DNA of 64,000 nucleotides, taken from Natrinema soli. Its GTDB lineage: Archaea > Halobacteriota > Halobacteria > Halobacteriales > Natrialbaceae. Shown in pieces: positions 1 to 9,355 of the stretch. The notes beneath the pieces are model-generated. The model saw only the letters and a program-made list of their open reading frames with translations. It made no database searches and was not told the DNA's origin. The number at the start of each line of letters is the position of its first letter. Position 1 is the stretch's first letter. A program made the position numbers and the translations under genes. The stretch lies in NCBI RefSeq assembly GCF_028618695.1, contig NZ_JAQIVI010000022.1, positions 62,001-126,000 on the forward strand, given 5' to 3'.

Positions 1-1707
1 TTCATGGCCGGTGGGAGCGGTCGCGACGTCCTGTCGTCCGTCGAAGCGCTGCCGGAAGGCACGAACACAATACGGTGGGTGAACGTCGGCAAGAACGCGG
101 ACTCGAGCGGCTACAAAATGGCCCTGTACTCCCTTACGTTGCTCGACGAGGAAGACCGGGCCCGGAGAGACGACGCCGCCGAACTGGGCAACGCCAAACG
201 CGCGGTCTGGCTGTACTACGGACGGAACGGGATCGGCGGCGGCGGTACCCCACACGGCCACCGCGACGCGCTGAACATCGGGATCGCGGCCAACGAGATG
301 GAACTCGCGCGGGACCTCGGATACCCCGAACGGACCGGAACCTACGCGCCCCGGCAGTTCTTCACGGACAACACGCTCAGTCACAACACGGTCGTGGTCG
401 ACGAAGGGGGCCAGAAACACCACTGGGTCGGTGAGCCGCGACACTTCGAGGGGAACGACGAGCGCGTGAACCTGATCGACGTCGAGGCACCGAACGTCTA
501 CGACCAAACCGACGAATACCGCCGGACGACCGCCATGATCACCGTCGACGACGAGCACTCCTACGCGGTCGACTTCTTCACGGTCGAGGGCGGTGACGAT
601 CACCGCTTTAGCTTCCACGGAACGAAGGCGGACGTGTCGACCGAGGGGCTCCATCTCGTCGCCCAGGAGGGCGGTACTCTGGCCGGCGAGGACGTCCCCT
701 TCGGGGACGGCACGTACGACGAAGCGATGTACGATGCGGACGGCGCGCGCACGGCGGGTGCTGGCTTCAACTACTTCGACAACGTCGAACGCGATCGCGA
801 TCCCGGCGAAAAAATCGCGGTGGAATGGGACGTGGAGGATCACTTCGATGTCCGCGACGACGACGCCGAGGCCGTCCGCATGCGGCTGACCTCCTTCGGC
901 GACTTCGACGATGTCGCACTCGCGGACGGCTATCCGCCACAGAGCTCCAGCAGCGCTGAGCCCGAGCCCAGCATCCGGTACGCGTTCCTCAACCGCAGCG
1001 GGTCGGACCTCGAGAGCACGTTCGTTTCGACGATCGAGCACTACGAGGGTGAACGCGTCGTCGACTCCGTCGAGAAAGTCGACGTCACCGGCGGCGAGGC
1101 CCACGCGGTCAGGGTGGAACTCACGAGCGGGCGGACCGACTACATCGTCTGTGCGTTCGACGAGAACGCCACCCTCGTCGTCGACGAGACGTTCGAGTTC
1201 AAGGGGTTCTTCGGCGTCTACTCGGTCGAAGACGACGACCCCGAATACGCCTACGTCCACGACGGCAGACGGCTGGCTCCCCTCGGTAGCGGGCCGATAG
1301 TCCAGGAGGCGTACAGCGAAATCAAGGGGTTCGTCGAGGACTTCACGGAGGGAATGTCGCTCGAGAACGAACTCGCGGTTCGGATCGGCAGCGGCCACCC
1401 ACCGGAACTCGAGCGGCACGCCGGCTTCGTCTACGTCGACAACGACAACTCGGATCCCTGGCGCGGCGAGCCTGACCCGACGAACCCGATCGAAGGTCGC
1501 GACCAGCGCGGCCGAGGCAACGGCGCGTATCCGATCGAAGCGATCGGCGACGGCGGGGGGAACATCGTAACGGTCGACGTCGGCGATAAAACCTTCACCC
1601 GCGACTTCGTCGATTCCGAACAACTCGAAGCGGGCGGTTATAATTACATTATCGACGAGGACGACGATGTCAGGATCCCGTTGACGGCGACCTGGTCTCG
1701 CGAGTAA
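1..1707 (+). CDS. heparinase II/III-like polysaccharide lyase, C-terminal part (5' end outside window)
   Basis: The reading frame is open from the first base, so the N-terminal part, probably an alpha-helical toroid catalytic domain, lies upstream. The visible 568 residues contain the heparinase II/III C-terminal beta-sheet signature around residues 123-135 (LSHNTVVVDEGGQKHHW), followed by a long beta-rich acidic region. Members cleave uronic-acid polysaccharides such as heparin, chondroitin or alginate by beta-elimination. Two hexosaminidases and a sulfatase nearby favour an amino-sugar polymer. Signal peptide and substrate cannot be judged because the start is missing. Confidence 0.8.
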   Translation, partial: FMAGGSGRDVLSSVEALPEGTNTIRWVNVGKNADSSGYKMALYSLTLLDEEDRARRDDAAELGNAKRAVWLYYGRNGIGGGGTPHGHRDALNIGIAANEMELARDLGYPERTGTYAPRQFFTDNTLSHNTVVVDEGGQKHHWVGEPRHFEGNDERVNLIDVEAPNVYDQTDEYRRTTAMITVDDEHSYAVDFFTVEGGDDHRFSFHGTKADVSTEGLHLVAQEGGTLAGEDVPFGDGTYDEAMYDADGARTAGAGFNYFDNVERDRDPGEKIAVEWDVEDHFDVRDDDAEAVRMRLTSFGDFDDVALADGYPPQSSSSAEPEPSIRYAFLNRSGSDLESTFVSTIEHYEGERVVDSVEKVDVTGGEAHAVRVELTSGRTDYIVCAFDENATLVVDETFEFKGFFGVYSVEDDDPEYAYVHDGRRLAPLGSGPIVQEAYSEIKGFVEDFTEGMSLENELAVRIGSGHPPELERHAGFVYVDNDNSDPWRGEPDPTNPIEGRDQRGRGNGAYPIEAIGDGGGNIVTVDVGDKTFTRDFVDSEQLEAGGYNYIIDEDDDVRIPLTATWSRE

Positions 1708-1742
1708 ATGCGATTCGATCCCGTCGGTTTCGTGTGATCAAC

Positions 1743-3407
1743 TCACTCGATCTGGCGTTCGAGAGGGAGCGACTCGAGCGGTTTCGTCTCCCGACCGAGA
1801 ACCGTTACGAGAGCCCGGCCGGCCGTTTCAGGGATCGGTTCTGGCATGCCGAGTCTGTCCTGGACGTATGTCGCGACGTACGCGATGTCGTCGGGCAACC
1901 GCTCGTACTCGTTGGGCAGCCCGAGCGAGACGACGACGACCGGAAGCGCGTCGGACAGCGTGTCGACGACTCGTCGCTGTCCGTCCGGGAATTCCTCCCG
2001 GGTGTACGTCGTGACGACCGCGATGTCGACGGTATCGGCGATCGATCGAAGGGTTTCGAGGCGGGTATCGAGCGATTCGGGTTCGATCGGGGGTTTTGGA
2101 TCGGCGAGCGTCCGTCCGTCGCTCGGAGCGAGCGAACGGCCGACGACGTCGCCGAACGCGGCGTCGAACCGCGGTTCGAGTGAGCGAACGCCCCTGATAC
2201 CGGTCAGGAGGACGTCCACGTCGTCGGGCAGCGGCAGGACGTCCCCGCCGTCGAGAACAGTGTAGGACCGTTCGTACGCGGCCGCAGCGATCGATTCGTG
2301 CGCACGGCTTCCGGTCGTTTCAAGCGCCTCGAGCGGATCGACGCGCCGCCGCTCGGAGAGGTCATACGCGTCCTTTAGCGCCAGGATCCGCTCGACCGAC
2401 TCGTCGATGCGCGACTCGCGGATGTCGCCGGACGTGACCGCGTCGACGATCGCGTCGCGCATCTCGCGGAGGTCGGTGGCGGGGACGTACCCGGTGAGGA
2501 GGAGATCGACGCCGGCGTCGAGGGCTCGGACCGCGGCCTCGCCGACGCCGTAGTTGTCGGCGATCGCGTCCATCATCATCGCGTCGGTGATGACGACGCC
2601 GTCGAAGCCGAGGTCATCCCGAAGCAGGTCCGTGAGAACCGGCCGAGAGAGAGTCGCCGGCAGATCCGGATCAAGACAGTCGACGACGATGTGCGAGGTC
2701 ATGAGACAGTCGACGCCTTCCTCGATCATCGTCTCGAACGGCGGGAGGTGTACCCGTTCCAGCGTTTCCCGGTCGTAGGTGACGTGGGGCAACTCGTGGT
2801 GGGAGTCCTCGGCGGTGTCGCCGTGGCCGGGGAAGTGTTTCGCCACCGCGATCTGGTTCGTGGCGTGAATTCCGTCGAGCGCCGCCGTTGCGTACTCGGA
2901 GACCGTCTCGGGATCACTCCCGGGCGATCGGACGCCGATCACCGGGTTGTCGGGGTTCGTGTTGACGTCGACGACCGGTTGGTGGCTCGTGTTCAGTCCC
3001 ATCGCCAGCATATCGCGCGCGACGGCGGCGGAAACGTCTCTCGCGAGGTCGAGATCGCCCGCCGCGGTTCGACCCATGAGTGCCGGATACGCTCGAGTAC
3101 CGTGTTCGACGATGTCCACGGCCCCGTACTCGCAGTCACAGGAGAGTAACAGAGGGATTCCGTGGGATGTCCGCGTCGCCCACTGCTGGAGCCGGTTCGC
3201 GTACTGCGCCATGAAGTGCGGAGTCACCGCGTGCGAACCGTACACCCGGACCGCTCCAGGCTGAATCTCCTCGATGACGGTTTTCATCTCCTCGTCGGGC
3301 CACCCCGTTTCCGTCTCGAGGTGACCGAGGCCGATTCCCACGTGGAGCAACTGTCCCACCTTCGCTTCCAGCGATAACGCTTCGATCGTCGCTGTCGAAT
3401 CGTCCAT
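1743..3407 (-). CDS. beta-N-acetylhexosaminidase, glycoside hydrolase family 3 (NagZ-like)
   Basis: The 554-residue protein should remove terminal beta-N-acetylglucosamine. The GH3 TIM barrel fills about residues 1-345. It carries the NagZ-type loop KHFPGHGDTAEDSHHELP (190-207), which supplies the His-Asp acid/base pair, and the nucleophile Asp275 in VVITDAMMMD. The remaining 200 residues resemble the GH3 C-terminal domain, which short bacterial NagZ lacks. There is no signal peptide, so it is probably cytoplasmic and acts on imported oligosaccharides. It converges on the lyase gene with a 35-base gap. Confidence 0.92.
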   Translation of the reverse strand: MDDSTATIEALSLEAKVGQLLHVGIGLGHLETETGWPDEEMKTVIEEIQPGAVRVYGSHAVTPHFMAQYANRLQQWATRTSHGIPLLLSCDCEYGAVDIVEHGTRAYPALMGRTAAGDLDLARDVSAAVARDMLAMGLNTSHQPVVDVNTNPDNPVIGVRSPGSDPETVSEYATAALDGIHATNQIAVAKHFPGHGDTAEDSHHELPHVTYDRETLERVHLPPFETMIEEGVDCLMTSHIVVDCLDPDLPATLSRPVLTDLLRDDLGFDGVVITDAMMMDAIADNYGVGEAAVRALDAGVDLLLTGYVPATDLREMRDAIVDAVTSGDIRESRIDESVERILALKDAYDLSERRRVDPLEALETTGSRAHESIAAAAYERSYTVLDGGDVLPLPDDVDVLLTGIRGVRSLEPRFDAAFGDVVGRSLAPSDGRTLADPKPPIEPESLDTRLETLRSIADTVDIAVVTTYTREEFPDGQRRVVDTLSDALPVVVVSLGLPNEYERLPDDIAYVATYVQDRLGMPEPIPETAGRALVTVLGRETKPLESLPLERQIE

Positions 3408-3666
3408 AGTCTTCCTGTGCGGTGTGGTGTCAATATTCTACCGGTCGCGTGAGCCGATCGGACCGTAGAGAGCGCTGTGAGAGACGGTGTGCGGTCGAGC
3501 GTGATCTCCCTCGCTTGCGCGGGGTTTCGTTCGTGATTCCCACGACCTCCGCGGCGGTGGTCCGGTGACGTCGTCCGGACTATCGGCGTCCTCGACTGTA
3601 GGAGTCGCGAGCAGCGACGAGCCGAGTGACTCTCGAGCGAATCGAACTCGCGCACGTCGGTCCGGC

Positions 3667-4563
3667 TCAGTAGTACGGTTCGTAGTCGGCCAGAAACGGT
3701 GTACTGTCGACCGATGTCGCCGCGGGTATCACGTCCGCCTCGGACGAGACCGGCGTCCCCTCCTCGATGGCCGTCTGCACACCGAGATGCATCCGCGCAC
3801 CGTCGATCAGTCGATGCCGATCGTCGCGCTCACCGCGCGCCGCCGCGACGAACCCGTCGAGGAACGGGTCGTACATCCGCTCGAGTTCCGGAACTGTACT
3901 CTCGATCGTCACGGTATCCGTCCTGTCACCGACGGAAAGGAAGGCGAACGTGCCGTCCTGTTCTGACCCGTCGAAATCGAACGTGACGGTCGATCCGTCC
4001 TCGAAGTGGACCGCCGTCACGTGACCGTCGCTGTCGACCGGTTCGATCCGGATCCAGTCGACGCCGAGCACCGATCGAGCGGCGTCGATCAGGTGGACGC
4101 CGTAGTAAAACGGATCGCCGTAGCCCGAACAGAACAGCGTCTCCGGATTCGTCTCGGGCAACGCCGAAACGGCCGGATGAAACGGAACCGCCGAACCGCC
4201 GTACAACGGGGCGTCTCCCCGCTTGGCCGCGGCGGCGATCGCGTCGACGTCGGAAACGGAACCAGCGAGTGGTTTGTCGATCATCGTCGGCACGCCCGCC
4301 TCGAGGAAGGGGACGGCGAGCGGCCGATGCGTACACCAGTCGACGGTCAGGACCATCACGGCGTCGACCGCGTCGATCATCGCGCGGGAGTCGTCGTACC
4401 GGGTCGCATCGTGATCGGTACAAAACTCGTCTATGTACGTATCGTTTCGTCTGTCCCCGCTATCCCAGACTGCGCCGACGGTGGTATCGTCGCGGTCAGT
4501 GAGAACCGACGCAAACTTTTTGGGATGACTGGTGTCTAACCCGAGCATTCCGGTCTCGATCAT
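3667..4563 (-). CDS. Gfo/Idh/MocA family sugar oxidoreductase
   Basis: This 298-residue protein is an NAD(P)-dependent dehydrogenase of the glucose-fructose/inositol dehydrogenase superfamily. The N-terminal Rossmann fold lacks a textbook GxGxxG and has GLDTSHP instead, a variant seen in some members. The substrate-linker Lys lies in the MIDKPLAG segment (about 94-101), the equivalent of the EKP motif. Its place beside hexosaminidases suggests a sugar or amino sugar substrate; which one is unknown. It is separate from the GH3 gene by 260 bases that hold no recognisable gene, and it is divergent from the SDR at 4688. Confidence 0.85.
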   Translation of the reverse strand: MIETGMLGLDTSHPKKFASVLTDRDDTTVGAVWDSGDRRNDTYIDEFCTDHDATRYDDSRAMIDAVDAVMVLTVDWCTHRPLAVPFLEAGVPTMIDKPLAGSVSDVDAIAAAAKRGDAPLYGGSAVPFHPAVSALPETNPETLFCSGYGDPFYYGVHLIDAARSVLGVDWIRIEPVDSDGHVTAVHFEDGSTVTFDFDGSEQDGTFAFLSVGDRTDTVTIESTVPELERMYDPFLDGFVAAARGERDDRHRLIDGARMHLGVQTAIEEGTPVSSEADVIPAATSVDSTPFLADYEPYY

Positions 4564-4654
4564 CTATGATAAGTGATTTGGCATCCCATATAATTCTGCC
4601 CCCGTACGACGACCGTACTCGATTCTCGTCGCATCGTGATCGGTAACCCGATCA

Positions 4655-4664
4655 ATTAAGACGA
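4655..4664 (+). promoter_or_regulatory. TATA-like promoter element of the SDR gene
   Basis: ATTAAGACGA lies 33 bases before the ATG at 4688. The same ten bases lie 36 bases before the GH20 gene (6948-6957). The position fits a haloarchaeal TATA box with a short leader. The identity of both boxes suggests shared promoter strength or control; this is inference. Confidence 0.45.
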
Positions 4665-4687
4665 AAGCCACGTATATCCCGAGCGTA

Positions 4688-5551
4688 ATGTCCGCATTGC
4701 TCACGGAGAAAACGGTGATCGTCACCGGTGCCACTCGCGGAATCGGGAGAGCGATCGCCGAGCGGTTCGCAGCGGAGCGCGCGAACCTCGTCGTCTGCTC
4801 GCGAAGCGAAGACGACGTAACGACGGTCGCAGAACAGTTGCGTGTCGACCACGGCGTCGACGCTATCGGCCTTCCGTGCGACGTCACAGCCACCGACGAG
4901 ATCGAAGCGATGGTCGACGCAACTCTCGAGCGGTTCGACGGCATCGACGTCCTCGTCAGTAATGCCGGCGGCTCGATCGACGACGACAACCTTCACCGGA
5001 TCGACGAGGAAGCGTGGGACCGAACCGTCGAACTCAATCTCAAATCGCTGTTTCTGGTGTCGCGCGAGGTAGCCCCGGCGATGGTCGAAAGCGGCGGCGG
5101 TTCGATCGTCCACATGTCCTCGGTTAACGGCATCGACGGTATCGGCCAGATCGCCTATTCGTCGGCCCGGAGCGGCGTCCTCGGCCTCTCGCGGCTCATC
5201 GCGACGCAGTACGGTCATCACGGCATCCGTTCGAACGTCGTCTGTCCGGGAACCATCGAGACGGATCGCCGCGACAGAGCCATGAACGAGGTCGGTGAGA
5301 GCCGTGATTCCGCCGAACACGACGGCGAGTGGACCCAGCGCGATCAGTGGATCGACCAGTATCCCGCCGGGCGATTCGGGACCCCGGACGAAGTGGCTGC
5401 TGCGGCGCTCTTTCTCGCCTCCGAGATGTCCTCGTTCGTCAACGGAACCAGCCTCGTCGTCGACGGCGGACTGACAGCCGGACTGGACTGGAGCTTCCAA
5501 CGCCAGATCTTCCAGAGCGAGGAACGGCCGACTCGGCCCAGCAAGCGGTGA
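4688..5551 (+). CDS. short-chain dehydrogenase/reductase with Arg in place of catalytic Lys
   Basis: The 287-residue protein has the classical SDR cofactor motif TGATRGIG (13-20), the NAG motif (92-94) and Ser145. The catalytic YxxxK is changed: Tyr157-Ser-Ser-Ala-Arg161, with a clear CGG codon for Arg. The C-terminal SDR features (PAGRFGTPDEVA, VVDGG) are intact. It belongs to the catabolic island and may oxidise a sugar acid or 2-keto-3-deoxy acid, but the missing Lys could lower or change activity. An insertion of about 25 charged residues precedes the PAGRFG segment. Confidence 0.85.
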   Translation: MSALLTEKTVIVTGATRGIGRAIAERFAAERANLVVCSRSEDDVTTVAEQLRVDHGVDAIGLPCDVTATDEIEAMVDATLERFDGIDVLVSNAGGSIDDDNLHRIDEEAWDRTVELNLKSLFLVSREVAPAMVESGGGSIVHMSSVNGIDGIGQIAYSSARSGVLGLSRLIATQYGHHGIRSNVVCPGTIETDRRDRAMNEVGESRDSAEHDGEWTQRDQWIDQYPAGRFGTPDEVAAAALFLASEMSSFVNGTSLVVDGGLTAGLDWSFQRQIFQSEERPTRPSKR

Positions 5552-5588
5552 GCGCATTTCCGTCAGAGAGAGGGCGGGTCCCCCCTTA

Positions 5589-6737
5589 TCAGACGTGCTC
5601 CGTCGCCCACACGAAGAACCTGAGCGGGAGGACCGTCTCGAGGAACGGATCGGTCGCTCGCAGGGCTTCACACCGGTTCGGCAGGCCGAACAACAGCGAC
5701 GTCAGCGTCGTCCGCTCGAGTTCGAGATCCGGCGCTCCCGTCTCCGGTTCGATCGACACCGACGCAGGTCCGTAGGCGACGCGGACCGACTCGCCGTCCA
5801 CGATCCCGAACTCAATCGATCCCTGTTCCGTTCGACCGCTCTGGATCCACCGGTCTTCGAGCTGACCGCGGAACGCTTCGAGGAGCCCGTGGAGGTCACA
5901 GATGCGGAGCTTCCGATGCGGATGGGCCGACCAGATTCTACTGTGGCGAGCGAACACGGGCTCGAGGGGGTGCCACGGTGGCACGCGAGCTGTCAGTTCG
6001 GTCAGGTCGTACACAGCCAGCACGTGCGAGAGCAGCGCCTCGAGGCCGGCTTCCGAACCACCGAACTCTTCGATCGTTCGCTTCGGACTCTCGCGAGTGA
6101 AGCTCACGTACGCCGGGTCGTCGTCACCGCCGTCATCCTCGTAGACGAGCGTCTCCAGACCGCGCTGACCGAAGACGGTCCGAGCGTCCGTCCGGTCACG
6201 GACGACGCGATACGGTTCAGCCTCGTGGATCCCGTGGAGCGTCTCGAGCTGTTCGTCAGTGTCGTAGCCGACAACCGATTCGGAGGCGATCGGTTCGCCG
6301 TCGAACGACCGGTCATCGAGAACGTACCGGTGCTCGTTCCCCGACAGCTCGTAGCCGAAGTGACCGTAGCGCTGTCGGTTCCCACTGAGATCCGAGAGCG
6401 GAACGCCGCGTTCATCCATCCTGTCGAACCAGAACTCGAGGAGTTGACTCATGTAGCCGTTGCCCCGATACCGTCGGTCAGTCGCGACGCCGCCGATGCC
6501 CCAACACTCGATCGTTCCCGTTCCGATCGAGAGCGTCTGGGGGATTGCCGCGATGTGACTTACGATCCGCCCGTCTTCGACGATAATCGCATGCCGGTCG
6601 CTGTGATCTCGATCGTAGGCGAACGGGAGTCGTGCCGCCATGCCACCGCGCTCGTTGGAGAAGTACCGATCCAGGAGCGCCATCAGCTCCGGGAACTCGT
6701 CCGGCGTTGCGAGCCGCGGTCCGTCGGGGTCGGTCAT
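5589..6737 (-). CDS. GNAT family N-acetyltransferase, Eis-like
   Basis: The predicted 382 residues start at MTDPDG; a longer upstream frame overlaps the promoter of the GH20 gene and has no homology-like sequence. Residues about 20-140 form a GNAT domain with the acetyl-CoA loop RRYRGNGYMSQLL. The rest resembles the second GNAT and sterol-carrier-like domains of Eis proteins. Eis-type enzymes acetylate amino groups on drugs, polyamines or sugars. In this location an amino-sugar role is possible but not shown. It converges on the SDR with a 37-base gap. Confidence 0.82.
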   Translation of the reverse strand: MTDPDGPRLATPDEFPELMALLDRYFSNERGGMAARLPFAYDRDHSDRHAIIVEDGRIVSHIAAIPQTLSIGTGTIECWGIGGVATDRRYRGNGYMSQLLEFWFDRMDERGVPLSDLSGNRQRYGHFGYELSGNEHRYVLDDRSFDGEPIASESVVGYDTDEQLETLHGIHEAEPYRVVRDRTDARTVFGQRGLETLVYEDDGGDDDPAYVSFTRESPKRTIEEFGGSEAGLEALLSHVLAVYDLTELTARVPPWHPLEPVFARHSRIWSAHPHRKLRICDLHGLLEAFRGQLEDRWIQSGRTEQGSIEFGIVDGESVRVAYGPASVSIEPETGAPDLELERTTLTSLLFGLPNRCEALRATDPFLETVLPLRFFVWATEHV

Positions 6738-6947
6738 GCTTTGCTCCCCGTCTTCCGTTCGCGGCCGCAACGCGAGTCGGCCGGTGGCATCGTCGAGTTG
6801 GTCGAATCCTCGCCGAATAACACTGACTGGATCACCATTTGTCGTATTCTCTCTGCGGAACATCATAAATACTGGTGGGCGGTACCCCACGACGCGAGTC
6901 CGTGACGGCGACTCGAGCGTGGCGTCGATTCCGAAGCGGTGAAAACG

Positions 6948-6957
6948 ATTAAGACGA
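6948..6957 (+). promoter_or_regulatory. TATA-like promoter element of the GH20 gene
   Basis: ATTAAGACGA, identical to the element at 4655-4664, lies 36 bases before the ATG at 6984. It probably directs transcription of the hexosaminidase with a very short leader. Confidence 0.45.
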
Positions 6958-6983
6958 CCGCCCGTATTGGTGCCCGATAACGC

Positions 6984-8723
6984 ATGACAGCGACAGAGCG
7001 ACGCGCCGTTCCGCGACCGCGCCGAGTCGACACGACGGAGGGTGTCGTCCAGTTCGACGCTCCCGTCGTGATCGGGACGACTGAAGAGAAAGCGACACCG
7101 GTGGTCGGTCTGTTCGAGACGCTCCTCGAGCGAGAGATCGACGATCGGGTCGTCCGGGCCGATGAGGGCACGGAGCCGGACGTTCGGCTCACGATCGACG
7201 ACCGTCCCTCTTCGGAGTTCGACGACCCCGAGGGGTACGTCCTCGAAACCGACGACGATACCGTCACGATTCGCGCGTCGACTGTCGACGGGCTCCGATA
7301 CGGCTGCCAGACGGTCGTCACAGCGCTCACGGTTCGAGACGACCACGATCGACCAGTGTTCCCGGCCGGCGAGATCCACGACTGGCCGGCGACGAGCTGG
7401 CGGGGATTCATGCTCGACCCGGCGCGTGGCTTTCTGCCGGTCGACCGGGTGAAGCGCCGGATCGATCAGGCCGCGCGGGCGAAACTGAACCGGCTTCATC
7501 TCCACCTGCTCGACGACGAGTCCTACGCGCTCGAGTCCGAGGCACATCCCGAGTTGAATCGGGATTCGGACGGAACCGAACATCCGGCGTACTCGTCGGC
7601 GGACGTCGCCGAACTGGTCGACTACGCGGGGCGTCGCGGAATTAAAATCGTCCCCGAAATCGACATGCCGGCCCACGCGCGCCACATCCTCGAGACGTAT
7701 CCCGAACTCCAGTGTACCGTCGAGGACGGCGACGCCAGCGAGCGGACGATATGTCTCGGCAACCGCGAGACGATCGAGTTCGTCGAAACGTTACTCGAGG
7801 AGGTGATCGAACGGTTCCCGTTCGACGTGGTCCACATCGGCGGCGACGAGTGGGAGATGCTGGGCCACTCGTGGGACGAGTGCGTCGACTGTCGAGCGAA
7901 GATGGCAGCGGATGGGTCCGAGACGGCCACCGAACACTTCTACGCGTTCGTTCGCCACATTCACGAGTTCCTCGAGGAGCACGACCGGCGGACGACGCTC
8001 TGGAACGACCAGATCGACATCTCCGAATCACCGGACCTGCCGCGAGACGTCACGATCCAGTTTTGGCGCGTCGCGGGACCGGGTCGCGGTCCAATCGAGG
8101 GGTGTAGCATGGCGCGATTTCTGGAGGAAGAGTTCGATGTCGTCAACTCGTACGTTCACGCGGCCTACGTCAACGGGTGGATCACCGAGGAGTACGTCCT
8201 CGGCTGGGAACCGAAACGGCGACCGTCGGTTCCCGAGAACCGCGAGGAACGGGTTCTGGGCGGCGAGCTCCTCGCCTGGGAACCGTCCGACGAACCGGCT
8301 CGCGAGTACTTCGAGCGCGCACTTCCGTCGGCAATTCCCGTCTTTGCCGATCGGCTCTGGAACGGGGCTCCGATCACGGACCACTCGTCGTTCTCACGGG
8401 CGTTGACGCGACATACACTTGGGCCATACCTGCCCGACGGATTCGATATCTACCGCGAACTCGGCGGAACGATTCTGCCGACGGACTGGAAGCGGTCCGA
8501 CCCCAGTCTGCCCGCACACGCGAATCGCTCGCTTGGCGATCGAACGCCACGAGAGGCGGTGGCCGAGTACGAGGCGGCGATCGAGACGCTCTCCGCGCTC
8601 CGCGAGGCCGAAGAGACGGTGTATCCGGAAACCGCCGACGCGTACGTCGACTGTCTCGAGTGGCTCGTCGAGGTGGCCGAACGCGACGGACGGGGCGTGA
8701 TCGATCGTCCCTGGGAACAATGA
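6984..8723 (+). CDS. beta-N-acetylhexosaminidase, glycoside hydrolase family 20
   Basis: The 579-residue protein has the GH20b N-terminal alpha/beta domain (about 1-135) followed by the TIM barrel. Diagnostic segments are LHLHLLDDESYALE (substrate cleft), IVPEIDMPAHARHIL, and VHIGGDEW, in which Asp288-Glu289 is the catalytic pair used in substrate-assisted hydrolysis through the 2-acetamido group. This implies an N-acetylated GlcNAc or GalNAc substrate. No signal peptide or membrane segment is visible, so it is likely cytoplasmic like the GH3 enzyme. A palindromic operator-like site lies 51 bases past its stop. Confidence 0.95.
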   Translation: MTATERRAVPRPRRVDTTEGVVQFDAPVVIGTTEEKATPVVGLFETLLEREIDDRVVRADEGTEPDVRLTIDDRPSSEFDDPEGYVLETDDDTVTIRASTVDGLRYGCQTVVTALTVRDDHDRPVFPAGEIHDWPATSWRGFMLDPARGFLPVDRVKRRIDQAARAKLNRLHLHLLDDESYALESEAHPELNRDSDGTEHPAYSSADVAELVDYAGRRGIKIVPEIDMPAHARHILETYPELQCTVEDGDASERTICLGNRETIEFVETLLEEVIERFPFDVVHIGGDEWEMLGHSWDECVDCRAKMAADGSETATEHFYAFVRHIHEFLEEHDRRTTLWNDQIDISESPDLPRDVTIQFWRVAGPGRGPIEGCSMARFLEEEFDVVNSYVHAAYVNGWITEEYVLGWEPKRRPSVPENREERVLGGELLAWEPSDEPAREYFERALPSAIPVFADRLWNGAPITDHSSFSRALTRHTLGPYLPDGFDIYRELGGTILPTDWKRSDPSLPAHANRSLGDRTPREAVAEYEAAIETLSALREAEETVYPETADAYVDCLEWLVEVAERDGRGVIDRPWEQ

Positions 8724-8773
8724 CGTTGTCCGCGTTTTCGGGACGAGTACGCGGCAGCGGGCCTGCTGCACAG

Positions 8774-8794
8774 TCGTTTTGTGCTGTCAAACGA
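8774..8794. promoter_or_regulatory. operator-like palindrome, site 1
   Basis: The arms TCGTTT and AAACGA are separated by nine bases (TGTGCTGTC). Four related sites occur at 9036, 9265, 23463 and 23556, all in long intergenic gaps of the catabolic island. Site 1 and the site at 23556 agree at about 17 of 21 positions. The pattern suggests binding by one dimeric regulator. No such regulator gene is present in the island part of the window. Confidence 0.5.
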
Positions 8795-9264
8795 TGATAG
8801 CTGCGAGAACGCATCGGCGCCGTTGCCCTCCACCGTAAAACCAAACCCGCTCTCTTTGATTACACCCATAGGCACGTAATTGACTCTCGTCGAGTGATCG
8901 TATTTTCGTTCCGAAATCGCTTACTCACTTCACGGAATCGGCCGATATCTGGCTCGAAAGCCGATCAATCCCGTTTTCGCGTATCGAACTCGAGCGCCCC
9001 GGGGGGATGAACGACTGCTGCAAACGTCACGGTACTGTTTTGGAATGGTAAAACGAACCACGGTTCGATCGACGGAAATTCGAATCAATCGCCGTCCGAT
9101 CTATCGGAAAACAGTCTCGGGCTCTAGCGGCCGCTGAAAGTCACTGAACACCTGACCGCACGACAGCTGTGCGATCAGCGTGTGAATCGTTTCAGTGGCC
9201 ACCATCGAAGAACCACGACCCCTATTCGCCTTCTCGAAGCGGGTATCCGATTTAATTCCCTTCG
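8795..9264. other. long intergenic region upstream of the TIM-barrel gene
   Basis: No coding sequence is convincing here. The region contains the second operator-like site (9036-9056) and an AT-rich element (CGATTTAATT, about 9248-9257). I see no tRNA, repeat array or transposon remnant. Its length, unusual in this compact island, suggests a control region. Confidence 0.5.
9036..9056. promoter_or_regulatory. operator-like palindrome, site 2 (10-base spacer)
   Basis: TGTTT and AAACGA flank ten bases (TGGAATGGTA), one more than in the other four sites. It can also be read as GTTTT-N8-AAAAC. It is the weakest of the five. Confidence 0.38.
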
Positions 9265-9284
9265 TGTTTCATAGTGGTAAACGA
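9265..9284. promoter_or_regulatory. operator-like palindrome, site 3
   Basis: TGTTT and AAACGA flank nine bases (CATAGTGGT). The site lies just downstream of an AT-rich box at about 9248, where a transcription start would be expected, and about 70 bases before the chosen start codon at 9356. A bound regulator would block or affect that promoter. Confidence 0.48.
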
Positions 9285-9355
9285 TGAACTGTCGTCTTCA
9301 TTTCCGATTGTTCGGGGACCGAATACTTTTACCGTTCATCAGTGACTGTACTCGT

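Noticed and set aside
5589..7685. A 698-residue version of the GNAT gene
   Set aside because: The extra N-terminal 316 residues cover the GH20 start and promoter and are Arg-rich shadow sequence. Eis-like proteins start near MTDPDG.
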